64,000 nucleotides of DNA from Bartonella sp. HY038 (GTDB lineage Bacteria; Pseudomonadota; Alphaproteobacteria; Rhizobiales; Rhizobiaceae): assembly GCF_014117425.1 (NCBI RefSeq), contig NZ_CP059725.1, positions 930,001 through 994,000 of the forward strand. Reading direction: 5' to 3'. Position numbers and translations under genes: made by a program. The first letter of the stretch is position 1, and each line of letters starts with the position of its first letter. Positions 19,212 to 30,198 of this stretch are shown one piece after another. The notes below the pieces were generated by a model, which worked only from the letters and a program-made list of their open reading frames with translations, was not told the origin of the DNA and did no database searches.

Positions 19212-20147
19212 TCACTGGTAATGAACACGTTTTTCAACAAAGCGATGTTGCAACAACATCATGATGAGCAAAATGGCGATAAATACCATTGTCATGGCAG
19301 ATGCATAACCAACGCGTAAATAGATGAACCCCTCTTGATATATGGTCCACAATAAAACCTCTGTCGATTTATTGGGGCCGCCTTCTGTCAGGGTTTTTAC
19401 GGTTTCAAAAACTTTAACCGAGTTGATGATGGAAATGGTTAAAACAAAAATCGTTGTGGGGCCAAGTAATGGCCAAGTTACCAAACGGAATTTGTCAAAG
19501 CGTGAGCGCACGCCATCAATTTCCGCCGCATCATAAAGGTCTTTAGGAATAGCGGTAAGTCCAGCAAGAAACAACACCATATTAAAGCCAATGGTTTGCC
19601 AAATGCCAATGATTGCAAGGCTGCCAAGGGCACTATTGGCTGAACCAAGCCAATTGGGGCCTGCAATGCCAAATATTGCTAGAAAACCGTTGATTGGGCC
19701 AACCGTTGGGTGAAATAGATATTGCCAAACGGTTGCCATTGCAACAATGAGCGAGGCAACAGGCAAAAAATACACAGTCCTAAAAAAAGCTTTGCCCTTA
19801 TTAAGGCTGTTAATTGCCAAAGCACTTAATAGGCCAAGAATAAGCGATGCTGGGGTAACAATTAAAACATATTTTATTGTATTTTGAAGGGAGATACGAA
19901 AATTTTTGTCATTAAATAATTCAATATAATTGTTAAAGCCAGTGAAGGCAAAATTTGGATAGCCAAGTTCAAAATCCGTGAAGCTTAAAATGGCGATGGC
20001 TAGTACCGGTAATATAATCAGTAATAGTGCCAAAATAAGTGCAGGTGCCATCAAAGCAAAAGCTAATTTTTCTTCGCGCTTGGCTCGTAATTTGGCAATA
20101 TTAGGCATTGTCGGCGTGTAAGGCGCTGAAATGCTGGTCTCAGACAT
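19212..20147 (-). CDS. ABC transporter permease (UgpA/MalF type)
   Basis: 311 residues with six transmembrane helices after a charged ~30-residue N-terminus. The EAA motif is 'AAEIDGVRSRFDKFRLVTW'. It pairs with the permease downstream to form the inner-membrane channel of this CUT1-type importer. Also typical of the first permease are 'VYFLPVASLIVAMATVWQYL' and the C-terminal 'ALLLIMMLLQHRFVEKR'-like end. A 67-nt gap separates it from the ATPase gene upstream. Confidence 0.9.
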   Translation of the reverse strand: MSETSISAPYTPTMPNIAKLRAKREEKLAFALMAPALILALLLIILPVLAIAILSFTDFELGYPNFAFTGFNNYIELFNDKNFRISLQNTIKYVLIVTPASLILGLLSALAINSLNKGKAFFRTVYFLPVASLIVAMATVWQYLFHPTVGPINGFLAIFGIAGPNWLGSANSALGSLAIIGIWQTIGFNMVLFLAGLTAIPKDLYDAAEIDGVRSRFDKFRLVTWPLLGPTTIFVLTISIINSVKVFETVKTLTEGGPNKSTEVLLWTIYQEGFIYLRVGYASAMTMVFIAILLIMMLLQHRFVEKRVHYQ

Positions 20148-20214
20148 TGTATATCCCCTAGTCTATTTTATGTTTTGGTAACTCTGTATTTTATTTTAGA
20201 TAAAACGCGATGAT

Positions 20215-21333
20215 TTATCTTATCCGCAATCCGTCGTGATCAAAAAACAGCAGTTTTTCATCGTCAAAATCAAGATGAATGGGCGTGCCTACCTGAAGGG
20301 ATATCGCTTCCTCTGGCGTGAAACGGGCAATTAATTCGTCGCTTTCATTGGGTAGGTTGATTGCGGCTAAAACTTCATTGCCGATAAATTCAACACGGGC
20401 AATATTGCCTTTTATTGGTGAAGTTTCATCACTTATGCGGATATGTTCGGGACGGATACCAATTTTCACTTTTTGCCCAATGGTGAGACTTGCATTGGGC
20501 TTAATGATTTTTCCTGCAATGTTGAGCGTGGCATTTTCATTATAAAGGGCAGTTATAATATTAATGCGTGGCGATCCGATGAAACGCGCCACCTCTATAT
20601 GGCTTGGATTATTATAAACCTCGGTCGGCGCGGCTATCTGCAATAAATTGCCATGCATCATAACGGCAACGCGGTCCGCCATGCTCAAAGCTTCGGTTTG
20701 GTCATGGGTAACATATAATGTCGGCACGCCAGCCTTACGGTGTAAATCCACAATTTCAGCGCGTGTATGCACGCGCAAATTGGCATCAAGATTAGATAGA
20801 GGCTCATCCATCAAAAAGGTTTTCGGCCGGCGTACCAATGCACGGGCCAAGGCAACACGCTGCCTTTGTCCACCTGACATTTGCCCCGGCTTTCTATTTA
20901 AAAATGGGCCAATTTTTAGGCTTTCAGCCGTTTCTGCTACGGCGCGATCAATTTTTTGGCGAGTTGCACGATAGCCAGGCATAAAACTGCCAATAATGGG
21001 CAAGCGCTGGGTATCGGTTAAATCGCGCATAGCTAAAGGAACGGCTATATTTTGCCCAGCGGTTAAATGCGGGTATAGCGCATAGGATTGAAAGACCATG
21101 GCAATATTACGCTCGCTTGGTCGCGCATGGGTCATATCATGCTTTCCAACAATGATTTTGCCACTATCAGCATGTTCAAGACCTGCTGCTATGCGTAATA
21201 ATGTGCTTTTACCGCAGCCCGATGGGCCGACAAGCGCAATAAATTCGTTCTCGCTTGCCTTGATGGAAACACTTTTCAAAATAACATTGTCGCCAAAAGA
21301 TTTGGATATATTTTGTAAAGCAAAAGCGCTCAT
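20215..21333 (-). CDS. ABC transporter ATP-binding protein (UgpC/MalK type)
   Basis: 372 residues. Walker A GPSGCGKST (about 36-44), Q loop, signature MSGGQRQRVALARA (about 137-150), Walker B TFLMDEPLSNLD and H loop 'LYVTHDQTEALSMADRV' are all intact, followed by a C-terminal OB/TOBE domain ('GIRPEHIRISDE'), as in MalK/UgpC subunits that power sugar and glycerol-phosphate import. Its ATG overlaps the stop codon of the phosphodiesterase gene (TAATG), showing translational coupling to that enzyme. Confidence 0.93.
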   Translation of the reverse strand: MSAFALQNISKSFGDNVILKSVSIKASENEFIALVGPSGCGKSTLLRIAAGLEHADSGKIIVGKHDMTHARPSERNIAMVFQSYALYPHLTAGQNIAVPLAMRDLTDTQRLPIIGSFMPGYRATRQKIDRAVAETAESLKIGPFLNRKPGQMSGGQRQRVALARALVRRPKTFLMDEPLSNLDANLRVHTRAEIVDLHRKAGVPTLYVTHDQTEALSMADRVAVMMHGNLLQIAAPTEVYNNPSHIEVARFIGSPRINIITALYNENATLNIAGKIIKPNASLTIGQKVKIGIRPEHIRISDETSPIKGNIARVEFIGNEVLAAINLPNESDELIARFTPEEAISLQVGTPIHLDFDDEKLLFFDHDGLRIR

Positions 21334-22163
21334 TATTTTTTATCCCCACTGGTTGAATGCATGGGATAGACTTCACCAATAATGTCATCAATGATGAATT
21401 TTTGTAGCCCAGGAATAGATATTGGCGTGCTTGTTACATTGTCTTTTGTAAACTCGTGCATGACAGCGCCAAGGCAATTTACACCAGGAAGGGCGGTTTC
21501 GTTAAATTCAACGATATAGGATGTTGGTGCCGTCCAAATAAAGTCAATACCGTTATGATGGGCTTTATGACTTTTATGGATGTGGCCACTTGCATGAAGC
21601 TTAACCCGATACTGCGCAAATAAATCCAATAGCTCTTGGCGCTTTTTGGGTTCAATTCCCCAATATCCTGTTTCCCCCTCAAAAGGGCTATCCATGAAAA
21701 GTGGCTTATGGGCAAAAATTGCAATATTTTTATCTTTGCTGGCCTCAAGCGTTTCTTTAAGCCAGTTTTGCTGCGCATTATCACGCACATCATCAAGTCC
21801 GATAAAAAGGCTATTTAAGCCAATAAGCCGCCAGTTACCTATATCATGAAACCAATGGTCTGGACCTATAATATTTTGCCAGCGCGTAATACGAATATCA
21901 TCAACCGGTTGAAACGCGCCATTTAAGTGTCCAACGTCATGATTGCCGGGTATGATTGCAAAAGGAATATTAAGTGAGCGCATGCGTTCAATACCAAATT
22001 GCAAATCCTCATCCTTATCAGCGCCGTCAATGCTAAGGTCGCCGGTATGAATGATCATATCAGGCTTGACGTCTAAAATATAATCTTTGACGGGTTGCCA
22101 ATTGGCATTAAAATGTGGTTTTGTTGGACTCATATGAGTGTCGCTAATTTGCAATATACGCAT
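21333..22163 (-). CDS. Calcineurin-like metallophosphodiesterase (GpdQ/CpdA type)
   Basis: 276 residues with the dinuclear metal-site motifs of class III phosphodiesterases in order: 'QISDTHMSPTK' (D-x-H, near 6-8), 'IIHTGDLSIDGAD' (GD), 'IPGNHDVGH' (GNHD) and 'ASGHIHKSH' (GHxH). This subfamily cleaves glycerophosphodiesters or 3',5'-cAMP. There is no signal peptide, so it acts in the cytoplasm. As first gene of an ABC import operon, coupled to the ATPase by a 1-nt overlap, it probably hydrolyses the imported compound; a glycerophosphodiester fits best. Confidence 0.85.
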   Translation of the reverse strand: MRILQISDTHMSPTKPHFNANWQPVKDYILDVKPDMIIHTGDLSIDGADKDEDLQFGIERMRSLNIPFAIIPGNHDVGHLNGAFQPVDDIRITRWQNIIGPDHWFHDIGNWRLIGLNSLFIGLDDVRDNAQQNWLKETLEASKDKNIAIFAHKPLFMDSPFEGETGYWGIEPKKRQELLDLFAQYRVKLHASGHIHKSHKAHHNGIDFIWTAPTSYIVEFNETALPGVNCLGAVMHEFTKDNVTSTPISIPGLQKFIIDDIIGEVYPMHSTSGDKK

Positions 22164-22670
22164 AGTTTGCTTTCCTAATATAAAGGAAATATCCTTTAGA
22201 TTTAAAAGTGGAAAAAAGGCGCAATGCTTTGCAAATTGCTTAAGACCAAAGCCCGCTTACCCTTTTGTCAAATCAATTTAATTCGAAGCTTGGTATGCGG
22301 TGTTGATGACAGCAACATTGTATTTTTATTACAATTTGATGAAGCAATGCCTATACATTACTTTTTGCTTATAAAATGCGATTGTTGAAATCTAAAAATT
22401 GAATGGCGTATTTGATTGATAATTTATCAGGTTTATTAACCAAAAGGCTAATTTATGAAAATAGATGACGGATTTATAGCCACCGCAGTTCTTTACCGGT
22501 TTTTATATCTATTAGATAAATAGCTGGAAATATTTCATCTATACATCAGGGCATCATAGGCTAATTAACTTTTACTCTAAGCTTTTAATCCCCGATTTAA
22601 TTTATAGCTTCTATAAAAATGTTTGCAAATTTTTGCACCTAGTCGCAATATAGCCACATTTCGAGGAGCC
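22164..22670. other. Divergent intergenic region between ABC operon and cstA
   Basis: About 500 AT-rich bases serving as promoter region for both directions. A short inverted repeat ATTGTA/TACAAT lies near 22317-22334. No convincing PhoB box was seen. No small gene is supported. Confidence 0.4.
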
Positions 22671-22695
22671 GGACAGATTCTGTCCTTATTGGAGG
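22671..22695 (+). promoter_or_regulatory. Hairpin next to the cstA ribosome binding site
   Basis: GGACAG (22671-22676) and CTGTCC (22680-22685) form a perfect stem with an ATT loop. Five bases later comes GGAGG (22691-22695), 7 nt before the cstA ATG. It may modulate translation, as carbon-starvation genes are often controlled after transcription; not tested here. Confidence 0.45.
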
Positions 22696-22702
22696 GTTAC
22701 CT

Positions 22703-24775
22703 ATGTTATATAGAGCCAAGCCTTTAAGCGCTGCGCACAAACTTATTCTTGGTTTGCTGGCAATTATTGGCGCATTTTCTTTAGGCTATATTGCTTTAAA
22801 TCGTGGCGAAGCGATCAATGCGGTTTGGATTGTTGTTGCGGCAGTTTGTGTTTATCTCATTGCTTATCGCCTTTATGGCATGTTTATTTTGAATAAAGTT
22901 TTACAGGCTGATCCCACCCGTATGACGCCAGCTGTGCGCCATAATGATGGGCTTGATTATGTGCCAACTGACAAGAATATATTGTATGGCCACCATTTTG
23001 CTGCGATCGCTGGTGCTGGGCCATTGGTTGGGCCAGTTCTTGCCGCGCAAATGGGTTATTTACCTGGCATGCTTTGGATCTTGGCAGGTTGTGTGCTTGC
23101 TGGTGCTGTGCAAGACTTTATGGTTCTTTTCATTTCAACTCGCCGCGATGGTCGCTCACTGGGTGAGCTTGTGCGTGAAGAAATGGGTACAATACCCGGC
23201 GTCATCGCTCTTGTTGGCTGTTTTATGATTATGCTTATCATTCTCGGCGTTTTGGCTATGGTGGTGGTTAATGCTCTTGATGGTAGTCCTTGGGGTACCT
23301 ATACGGTTGGCTTTACCATTCCTTTAGCACTGTTTATGGGTGTTTATTTGCGCTATATTCGCCCAGGTCGGGTGGGTGAAGTTTCCATCATTGGCATCGC
23401 TTTCCTGATATTTGCTATTATTTCAGGTGGTTGGTTCGCAGATAGTAGTATTGGACATTATTTAAGTTTTAATAAGCCAACACTTGCCAGTATCATTATT
23501 TTTTATGGATTTATCGCTGCGGTTTTACCGGTTTGGCTTTTGCTCGCACCGCGTGATTATCTTTCGACCTTTTTAAAAATTGGTACCATTATTGGTCTTG
23601 CTATTGGTATCGTTATTTTACGACCAACGCTTGAAATGCCAGCATTGACAGATTTTGCGGCAAAAGGTGGGCCTGTATGGGCTGGGCAGCTTTTCCCATT
23701 CTTGTTCATTACCATTGCCTGTGGTGCAGTGTCGGGCTTCCACGCGCTTATTTCATCAGGTACTACGCCCAAGATGCTCGCCAATGAAACACAGGCTTGC
23801 TATATTGGCTATGGTGGCATGTTGATGGAATCTTTTGTGGCTATCATGGCTTTGGTGGCTGCTTGTGTCATTAATCCTGGTGTTTATTTTGCCATGAATA
23901 CCCCCTTAGGCACGTTGGTTCCCAATGGAACAGTTGATGCTTTACAATCTGCATCCCAAATTATTTCAAGCTGGGGTTTTCATGTTACGCCAGAAATTTT
24001 GCAGCAAATCGCAAAAGATGTTGGTGAACCAAGTATTCTTGGCCGTGCTGGAGGTGCGCCAACATTGGCTGTTGGTATGGCGCATATTTTGCATAATGCT
24101 ATGTCTGGCTGGCTTGGTATGTCGTTTTGGTACCATTTTGCGATTTTGTTCGAAGCCTTGTTCATATTAACTGCGGTTGATGCAGGCACCCGCTCTGCTC
24201 GCTTTATGCTGCAAGATCTTCTTGGTCTCGTGCATCCAGACTTGCGTAAAACTGATAGCCTGCCAGCAAATCTTTTAGCGACATTTATTGTTGTCTTGCT
24301 TTGGGGCTATTTTGTTATGGTCGGTGCCCTTGATGAAACAGGTAAAGGCGGCATTTATACATTATGGCCATTATTTGGTATTGCAAACCAGATGCTTGCT
24401 GCAATAGCTTTGATGTTGTGCGCTGTGGTCTTGTTTAAGATGAAGCGTCAACGTTTTGCGTGGGTTGCCATTATTCCTGCATGTTGGTTGCTTATTTGCA
24501 CTATGACTGCTGGCTGGATTAAAATATTTGATGCAAAATTGAGCTTTTTTGTTGCTGCATCAAATGCCGCAAATATGCAGGGCAAAATTAGCAATACAGT
24601 GAATGGCGCTTTAACTGCATTCTTTATGTTGGTTGTCATTTCGCTCGCAATCTATTCAATCAAAACGGCAATGGCTGCGCTTAAAAACGATAAGCCTACA
24701 TCTGCCGAATTACCTTATGAAAGATTGCCAGACCAATATATTCCTGAAGAATATAGAGATGCTAAGACGGCATAA
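22703..24775 (+). CDS. cstA: CstA/BtsT-family carbon starvation transporter
   Basis: 690 residues with about 16 transmembrane helices, full length for CstA (E. coli about 700). Hallmarks are 'DYVPTDKNILYGHHFAAIAG', 'GPVLAAQMGYLPGMLWIL', 'SGFHALISSGTTPKM' and a late 'YFVMVGALDETGKGG'. Family members take up pyruvate (BtsT, CstA) or peptides during nutrient shortage. It is followed by a YbdD/YjiX gene and then a YjiA-type GTPase gene, the order found around E. coli btsT (yjiY-yjiX-yjiA), which supports a functional trio. A hairpin abuts the ribosome binding site GGAGGG. Confidence 0.93.
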   Translation: MLYRAKPLSAAHKLILGLLAIIGAFSLGYIALNRGEAINAVWIVVAAVCVYLIAYRLYGMFILNKVLQADPTRMTPAVRHNDGLDYVPTDKNILYGHHFAAIAGAGPLVGPVLAAQMGYLPGMLWILAGCVLAGAVQDFMVLFISTRRDGRSLGELVREEMGTIPGVIALVGCFMIMLIILGVLAMVVVNALDGSPWGTYTVGFTIPLALFMGVYLRYIRPGRVGEVSIIGIAFLIFAIISGGWFADSSIGHYLSFNKPTLASIIIFYGFIAAVLPVWLLLAPRDYLSTFLKIGTIIGLAIGIVILRPTLEMPALTDFAAKGGPVWAGQLFPFLFITIACGAVSGFHALISSGTTPKMLANETQACYIGYGGMLMESFVAIMALVAACVINPGVYFAMNTPLGTLVPNGTVDALQSASQIISSWGFHVTPEILQQIAKDVGEPSILGRAGGAPTLAVGMAHILHNAMSGWLGMSFWYHFAILFEALFILTAVDAGTRSARFMLQDLLGLVHPDLRKTDSLPANLLATFIVVLLWGYFVMVGALDETGKGGIYTLWPLFGIANQMLAAIALMLCAVVLFKMKRQRFAWVAIIPACWLLICTMTAGWIKIFDAKLSFFVAASNAANMQGKISNTVNGALTAFFMLVVISLAIYSIKTAMAALKNDKPTSAELPYERLPDQYIPEEYRDAKTA

Positions 24776-24792
24776 AACTATGTGCTGAAACG

Positions 24793-24831
24793 AATATGGT
24801 CTGCTCATTTTAAAAATTGGCAGACCATATT
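24793..24831 (+). terminator. Intercistronic hairpin between cstA and ybdD
   Basis: AATATGGTCTGC (24793-24804) and GCAGACCATATT (24820-24831) are perfectly complementary, 15-nt loop. No strong T run follows, so it may attenuate or protect the mRNA end rather than stop transcription fully. Confidence 0.6.
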
Positions 24832-24898
24832 AACAATTTAAAAATCTATGCCAAACGTTTAATGATACTAAGCGTTCAATATTGGTGGAGGAAATGCC

Positions 24899-25096
24899 AT
24901 GTTTAACAAAATTGCTAAGGCCGGCAAATATATGGGGCAGGCGGCTAAATTAATGATTGGCGTGCCTGACTATGATAATTATGTTCAACATATGCGATTG
25001 ACCCATCCAGACCAAACACCCATGACTTATCCTGAATTTTTTAAAGATAGGCAAGATGCTCGTTTTGGTGGCAAAGGTGGTTTTAAGTGCTGCTAG
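24899..25096 (+). CDS. YbdD/YjiX family small protein
   Basis: 65 residues, matching the YbdD/YjiX (DUF466) family: '[20 protein letters not shown]', then '[20 protein letters not shown]' and a C-terminal 'GGKGGFKCC'. In E. coli these small proteins are needed for the activity of their cognate CstA/BtsT transporter. GGTGGAGG lies just before the ATG. It sits 123 nt after cstA on the same strand. Confidence 0.92.
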   Translation: MFNKIAKAGKYMGQAAKLMIGVPDYDNYVQHMRLTHPDQTPMTYPEFFKDRQDARFGGKGGFKCC

Positions 25097-25339
25097 ATTA
25101 GGGCGATGATATTTTGGCTCTACATAGATTTGCAAGAGCTTTGTTAAATATTTCCAAAATGTAGTTCTTGCGGCATTTTATTCAATTCTTTAAATTATAT
25201 TTTCTTTTATAATCAGGGTGTTGTGTTAATTAATTAACTTATGGTTAAAGCTTTATTTAAAGTTATGGTTAAAAAAGCATTAATTTTTATAAAGAATTTA
25301 TGTTAAAGTTTTGATTTTAAATTATTAAAGGGTTTTCTT

Positions 25340-26350
25340 ATGGTTGTTCCTGTTACCGTTTTTTCGGGTTTTTTGGGTTCTGGTAAAACAACCTTAATCA
25401 ATCATTTATTACGCAATGATCAAAAGACACCATTTGCGATCATTGAAAATGAATTTGGTGAAACAGGCATTGATGGCATATTACTTGAAAAGCGCGATAA
25501 GCTTGAAATTGTAGAAATGAGCAATGGCTGCGTCTGCTGTAGTGTTCGGGGTGAATTTGCAACTGGCATTAATCAATTGCTTGAAAAGCGCGACAAAGGA
25601 TTGGTTGATTTTGAACGCATCATAATTGAAACCACTGGACTTGCTGACCCTTCGCCGGTGGTGCAAACTTTTTTCGTTGATGATAATCTGCGCGAAAAAA
25701 CTATGCTTGATGCCTGCATTGTCCTTGCTGATAGCGAGCATATTGAGCGCCAATTGGATGAGCATAATGTGGCGGTAGCGCAAATTGCCTTTGCGGATCG
25801 TATCTTTTTAACCAAAACTGATCGTATTGACAGCGAAAAAAAACAATCAATCTTAAAAAGATTAAGTAAAATCAATTGTAAAGCTGACTTTTTTGAAGTG
25901 GTTAATGGTGCTTGCCCACAGGAACTTTGGCTCAATGTCAAGGCTTTTGAATTAAGTGATGAACTGCAAATAACCAAGGGTAGTTTGGGCTTTGATGAAG
26001 CGCAAAAGCCGTGCTTTAGTGCTTTTTCCGCGCAGGGCGTGCAGCAGCAATCCTGGGGGGATACTATCCAATCGCTTTATTTTGAAATGGCGCTTTTTGA
26101 TATTGATCGCTTAGGCAGCTTTATGGAAAAATTGATTGAAGATTTTGGCAATGATATGTTGCGCTATAAGGGCGTTTTTGCCATTGCTGGTGAAGAAAAG
26201 CGGCTTATTTTGCAAGGAGTGCATAAGGTAGCGGCTTTTGATTATGGCTCACCTTGGAATGAAGAAAAGGCACTATCAAAATTTATTATTATTGGCCGCG
26301 GGCTTGATCAAGATTGGTTGCGTGAGCAATTAACGCAATGTCTTGCATGA
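25340..26350 (+). CDS. yjiA: YjiA/CobW-family G3E GTPase
   Basis: 336 residues. G1/Walker A is 'GFLGSGKTT' (about 9-17), then Glu-rich switch residues ('IIENEFGETGIDG'), the metal-binding CxCC motif in 'NGCVCCSVRG' (about 63-72), 'ETTGLADPSP' and the base-recognition 'LTKTD' (about 160). The C-terminal CobW_C domain is present. These GTPases bind Zn/Co/Ni and act as metal chaperones or regulators. Position after cstA-ybdD matches the E. coli btsT-yjiX-yjiA order. A 243-nt gap precedes it, so it may have its own promoter. Confidence 0.9.
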   Translation: MVVPVTVFSGFLGSGKTTLINHLLRNDQKTPFAIIENEFGETGIDGILLEKRDKLEIVEMSNGCVCCSVRGEFATGINQLLEKRDKGLVDFERIIIETTGLADPSPVVQTFFVDDNLREKTMLDACIVLADSEHIERQLDEHNVAVAQIAFADRIFLTKTDRIDSEKKQSILKRLSKINCKADFFEVVNGACPQELWLNVKAFELSDELQITKGSLGFDEAQKPCFSAFSAQGVQQQSWGDTIQSLYFEMALFDIDRLGSFMEKLIEDFGNDMLRYKGVFAIAGEEKRLILQGVHKVAAFDYGSPWNEEKALSKFIIIGRGLDQDWLREQLTQCLA

Positions 26351-26353
26351 TTA

Positions 26354-26398
26354 TATAAGAGATTATTTTTTTGAATTTTCAATAATCTCTTATATTTT
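26354..26398. terminator. Bidirectional terminator between yjiA and nrdF
   Basis: TATAAGAGATTATT (26354-26367) and AATAATCTCTTATA (26381-26394) are perfectly complementary and are bordered by T/A runs on both sides, between convergent genes. Confidence 0.85.
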
Positions 26399-26424
26399 AA
26401 TAGGTTGTGCTAATTTATTGATGT

Positions 26425-27405
<981 letters not shown>

Positions 27406-29574
27406 TTAAAGACTGCATGATACGCAGCCTTCAACCTCGGTGCCGCTTAGGGCATCTTGGCGAATGCGGACATAATAAATAGTTTTAATGCCTTTTTTCC
27501 ATGCATAGATTTGCGCGCGATTAATGTCGCGTGTTGTTGCAGTGTCAGGAAAAAATAGTGTTAGCGATAGGCCTTGGTCGACATGGCGAGTGGCCTCGGC
27601 ATAAGTGTCGATGATTTTTTCAGGGCCAATTTTATAGGCGTCTTCAAAATATTGAAGGTTGTCATTGGTCATATAAGGCGCTGGATAATAGACGCGGCCA
27701 ATTTTGCCTTCTTTACGAATTTCGATTTTTGACACAATAGGGTGAATGGACGAGGTGGCATGATTAATATAGGAAATAGAGCCGGTTGGGGGCACAGCCT
27801 GTAAATAGCTGTTATAAAGTCCATATTCGGCAACTCTATCGGCTAATTCACGCCAATCATCTTTTGTGGGGATAGCAATTGCATTTTTTGCAAAGAGCTC
27901 AATCACTTTAGGAGTTTTTGGCTGCCATTCTTCATTTATATATTTGGCAAAATAGCTCTTATCGGCATAGGCAGAGTTTTCAAATCCTAAAAAGTGACTT
28001 CCATGTTCCTTCGCTAATTTGTTCGAGGCACAAAGCGCATGATAGGTGATGGTGTAAAAATAGATATTAGTAAAATCAAGCGCTTCAGGTGAGCCATAAT
28101 AAATATGTTCACGAGCAAGAAAGCCATGAAGGTTCATTTGCCCAAGACCAATGGCATGGCTTTCACGATTGCCTTTAGCAATTGAAGGAACACATTCCAT
28201 ATTGCTCATTTGTGAAACAGCGGTAAGGGCGCGTATAGCTGTTTCAACCGTATTGCCAAAATTGGGAGAATCCATCGTTTTAGCAATGTTGAGCGAACCA
28301 AGATTGCAGGAAATATCGTTGCCAATAGTTTTATAAGAAAGATCGGCATTAAATTCGCTGGCGTTATTTACTTGCAAAATTTCAGAGCAAAGATTGCTCA
28401 TTGAAATGCGGCCAGCAAGCGGATTAAGTCGATTGGCGGTATCTTCAAATAAAATATAAGGATAACCTGACTCAAACTGAATTTCTGCAAGGCGTTGAAA
28501 AAAAATGCGGGCATTAATACGGGTTTTGCGAATATCAGGATTATCAACAAAGTCTCGATAATGCTTACTTATTTCAATATCACTCATGCATTTTCCGGTG
28601 ACACGCTCAATATCATAAGGAGAAAATAGATACATTTCCTCATTTTGGCGGGCAAGCTCAAACGTAATATCAGGAATAATTACCCCTAAGGATAAGGTTT
28701 TGATGCGGATTTTTTCGTCTGCATTTTCGCGCTTGGTGTCAAGAAAAGTTAAAATATCTGGGTGGTGAGCATGTAAATACACCGCACCAGCCCCTTGGCG
28801 CGCACCAAGTTGGTTGGCATAAGAAAACGCATCTTCAAGCATTTTCATCACTGGTACAATGCCTGATGACTGGTTTTCAATATGCTTGATCGGTGCGCCC
28901 GCTTCACGCAAATTGGTAAGGCTAAGGGCAACGCCGCCGCCGCGCTTTGATAATTGCAAAGCCGAATTGATAGAACGGCCAATTGATTCCATATTGTCTT
29001 CAAGGCGCAATAAAAAGCATGAAACAAGTTCGCCGCGCTGCTGTTTACCAGCATTTAAAAAAGTTGGTGTAGCAGGCTGGAAGCGACCGGTGATAATTTC
29101 ATCAACTAATTTTATTGCAAGTTCTTGATTGCCGCGTGCAAGGCTTAATGCAACCATGACAACGCGATCTTCATAACGTTCTAAATAGCGCGTGCCATCG
29201 CGTGTTTTTAAGGTGTACGCGGTGTAATATTTAAAGGCGCCAAGAAAAGTTGGAAAGCGAAATTTAAAGCCATAAGCGCGTTGGAAAAGGCTTTTTATAA
29301 AATCGCTATCATAGGCATCTAACACGCTTTTTTCATAAAAACCTTCTTCGACAAGGTAATCGAGTTTTTCTTCTAAATTATGAAAGAAAACTGTGTTTTG
29401 GTTGACATGCTGCAAAAAATACTGCCGCGCTGCCATTTTATCCATTTCAAATTGGATTGTACCATTTTCATCATAAATATTAAGCATGGCATTTAGGGCA
29501 TGAAAATCAAGCTGTGTTTCGCTGCGCGCTGATTTTGCTATTTGCGATTTATCCAATTGCGGCTGGTCTAGCAT
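27406..29574 (-). CDS. nrdE: Class Ib ribonucleotide reductase alpha subunit
   Basis: 722 residues. The catalytic subunit: substrate-binding and radical-site stretches '[20 protein letters not shown]', 'NLCSEILQ' and '[19 protein letters not shown]' are present, and the tail ends in the redox pair CVSC-S-L that accepts electrons from NrdH. No N-terminal ATP-cone of the class Ia type is visible, as expected for class Ib. Its ATG overlaps the nrdI stop by 7 nt, so the two are translationally coupled. Confidence 0.96.
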   Translation of the reverse strand: MLDQPQLDKSQIAKSARSETQLDFHALNAMLNIYDENGTIQFEMDKMAARQYFLQHVNQNTVFFHNLEEKLDYLVEEGFYEKSVLDAYDSDFIKSLFQRAYGFKFRFPTFLGAFKYYTAYTLKTRDGTRYLERYEDRVVMVALSLARGNQELAIKLVDEIITGRFQPATPTFLNAGKQQRGELVSCFLLRLEDNMESIGRSINSALQLSKRGGGVALSLTNLREAGAPIKHIENQSSGIVPVMKMLEDAFSYANQLGARQGAGAVYLHAHHPDILTFLDTKRENADEKIRIKTLSLGVIIPDITFELARQNEEMYLFSPYDIERVTGKCMSDIEISKHYRDFVDNPDIRKTRINARIFFQRLAEIQFESGYPYILFEDTANRLNPLAGRISMSNLCSEILQVNNASEFNADLSYKTIGNDISCNLGSLNIAKTMDSPNFGNTVETAIRALTAVSQMSNMECVPSIAKGNRESHAIGLGQMNLHGFLAREHIYYGSPEALDFTNIYFYTITYHALCASNKLAKEHGSHFLGFENSAYADKSYFAKYINEEWQPKTPKVIELFAKNAIAIPTKDDWRELADRVAEYGLYNSYLQAVPPTGSISYINHATSSIHPIVSKIEIRKEGKIGRVYYPAPYMTNDNLQYFEDAYKIGPEKIIDTYAEATRHVDQGLSLTLFFPDTATTRDINRAQIYAWKKGIKTIYYVRIRQDALSGTEVEGCVSCSL

Positions 29575-29975
29575 TGGTTTTTTCCAAGATTTTTAAAGTT
29601 TTTTAAGATTTCATGAACATTGTCAGCATCTTCTTGCGTGCCGCGCAGTTCAAAGCGATAAAGGCAAGGCACATTGCATTTTTGCGCAATAATATCGCCA
29701 GCAAGGGCATAGGTATTGCCAAAGTTGCGATTGCCACCAGCAATGACACCGCGAATGCGGTGGCGATTTTCTTCTTCATTTAAAAAATGGATAATGGCTT
29801 TGGGTACAGCGCCATTTCCTTCGCCATCAGCATAGGTTGGCAACACCAAAATATAGTCATCACCTATATGTTTGGCTGGTTCTTTGCGATCAATGCGAAA
29901 GGCGGGCAATTGCAAGCGCTCGACAAAAGCATGAGTATTGCCGGTCGAGCTCGAGTAATAGGCAAGCAAAAGCAT
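29568..29975 (-). CDS. nrdI: NrdI flavodoxin-like protein
   Basis: 135 residues. FMN-binding loop '[16 protein letters not shown]' near the N-terminus, then '[20 protein letters not shown]' and '[19 protein letters not shown]'. NrdI supplies oxidant to assemble the dimanganese-tyrosyl radical in NrdF. The frame extends to a TTG at 29993, but the ATG at 29975 lies one base after the nrdH stop and gives the typical N-terminus [10 protein letters not shown]. Confidence 0.95.
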   Translation of the reverse strand: MLLLAYYSSSTGNTHAFVERLQLPAFRIDRKEPAKHIGDDYILVLPTYADGEGNGAVPKAIIHFLNEEENRHRIRGVIAGGNRNFGNTYALAGDIIAQKCNVPCLYRFELRGTQEDADNVHEILKNFKNLGKNQC

Positions 29976-29976
29976 A

Positions 29977-30198
29977 TTATGCAATCTTCGCAATCATGTC
30001 AGGGCGAAACCCAGCCCAATGATGATCACCTGCAACAACAACAGGAACTTGACGATAGCCCAACGATTGAACCCGCGAAAAACCATCTTCATTCTCAGTA
30101 ATATCAATAATATTGTAAGCAATACCCTTAGTATCAAGAACGCGGTAAGTAGCAGTACATTGAGCGCATTGGGGCTTTGAATAGATGGTAACTTGCAT
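29977..30198 (-). CDS. nrdH: NrdH redoxin
   Basis: 73-residue glutaredoxin-like protein with the C-x-x-C active site in 'KPQCAQCTATYRVL' and the conserved cis-Pro/'GYRQVPVVVAGDHHWAGFRP' substrate groove. It reduces NrdE and is itself reduced by thioredoxin reductase. AAGGAA precedes the ATG at normal spacing. First gene of nrdHIEF, about 335 nt downstream of the riboswitch terminator. Confidence 0.95.
   Translation of the reverse strand: MQVTIYSKPQCAQCTATYRVLDTKGIAYNIIDITENEDGFSRVQSLGYRQVPVVVAGDHHWAGFRPDMIAKIA

Noticed and set aside
22164..22702. PhoB box or phosphate-starvation promoter for the phosphodiesterase/ABC operon
   Set aside because: Expected from the proposed substrate, but no pair of CTGTCAT-like 7-mers at 11-bp spacing was found.
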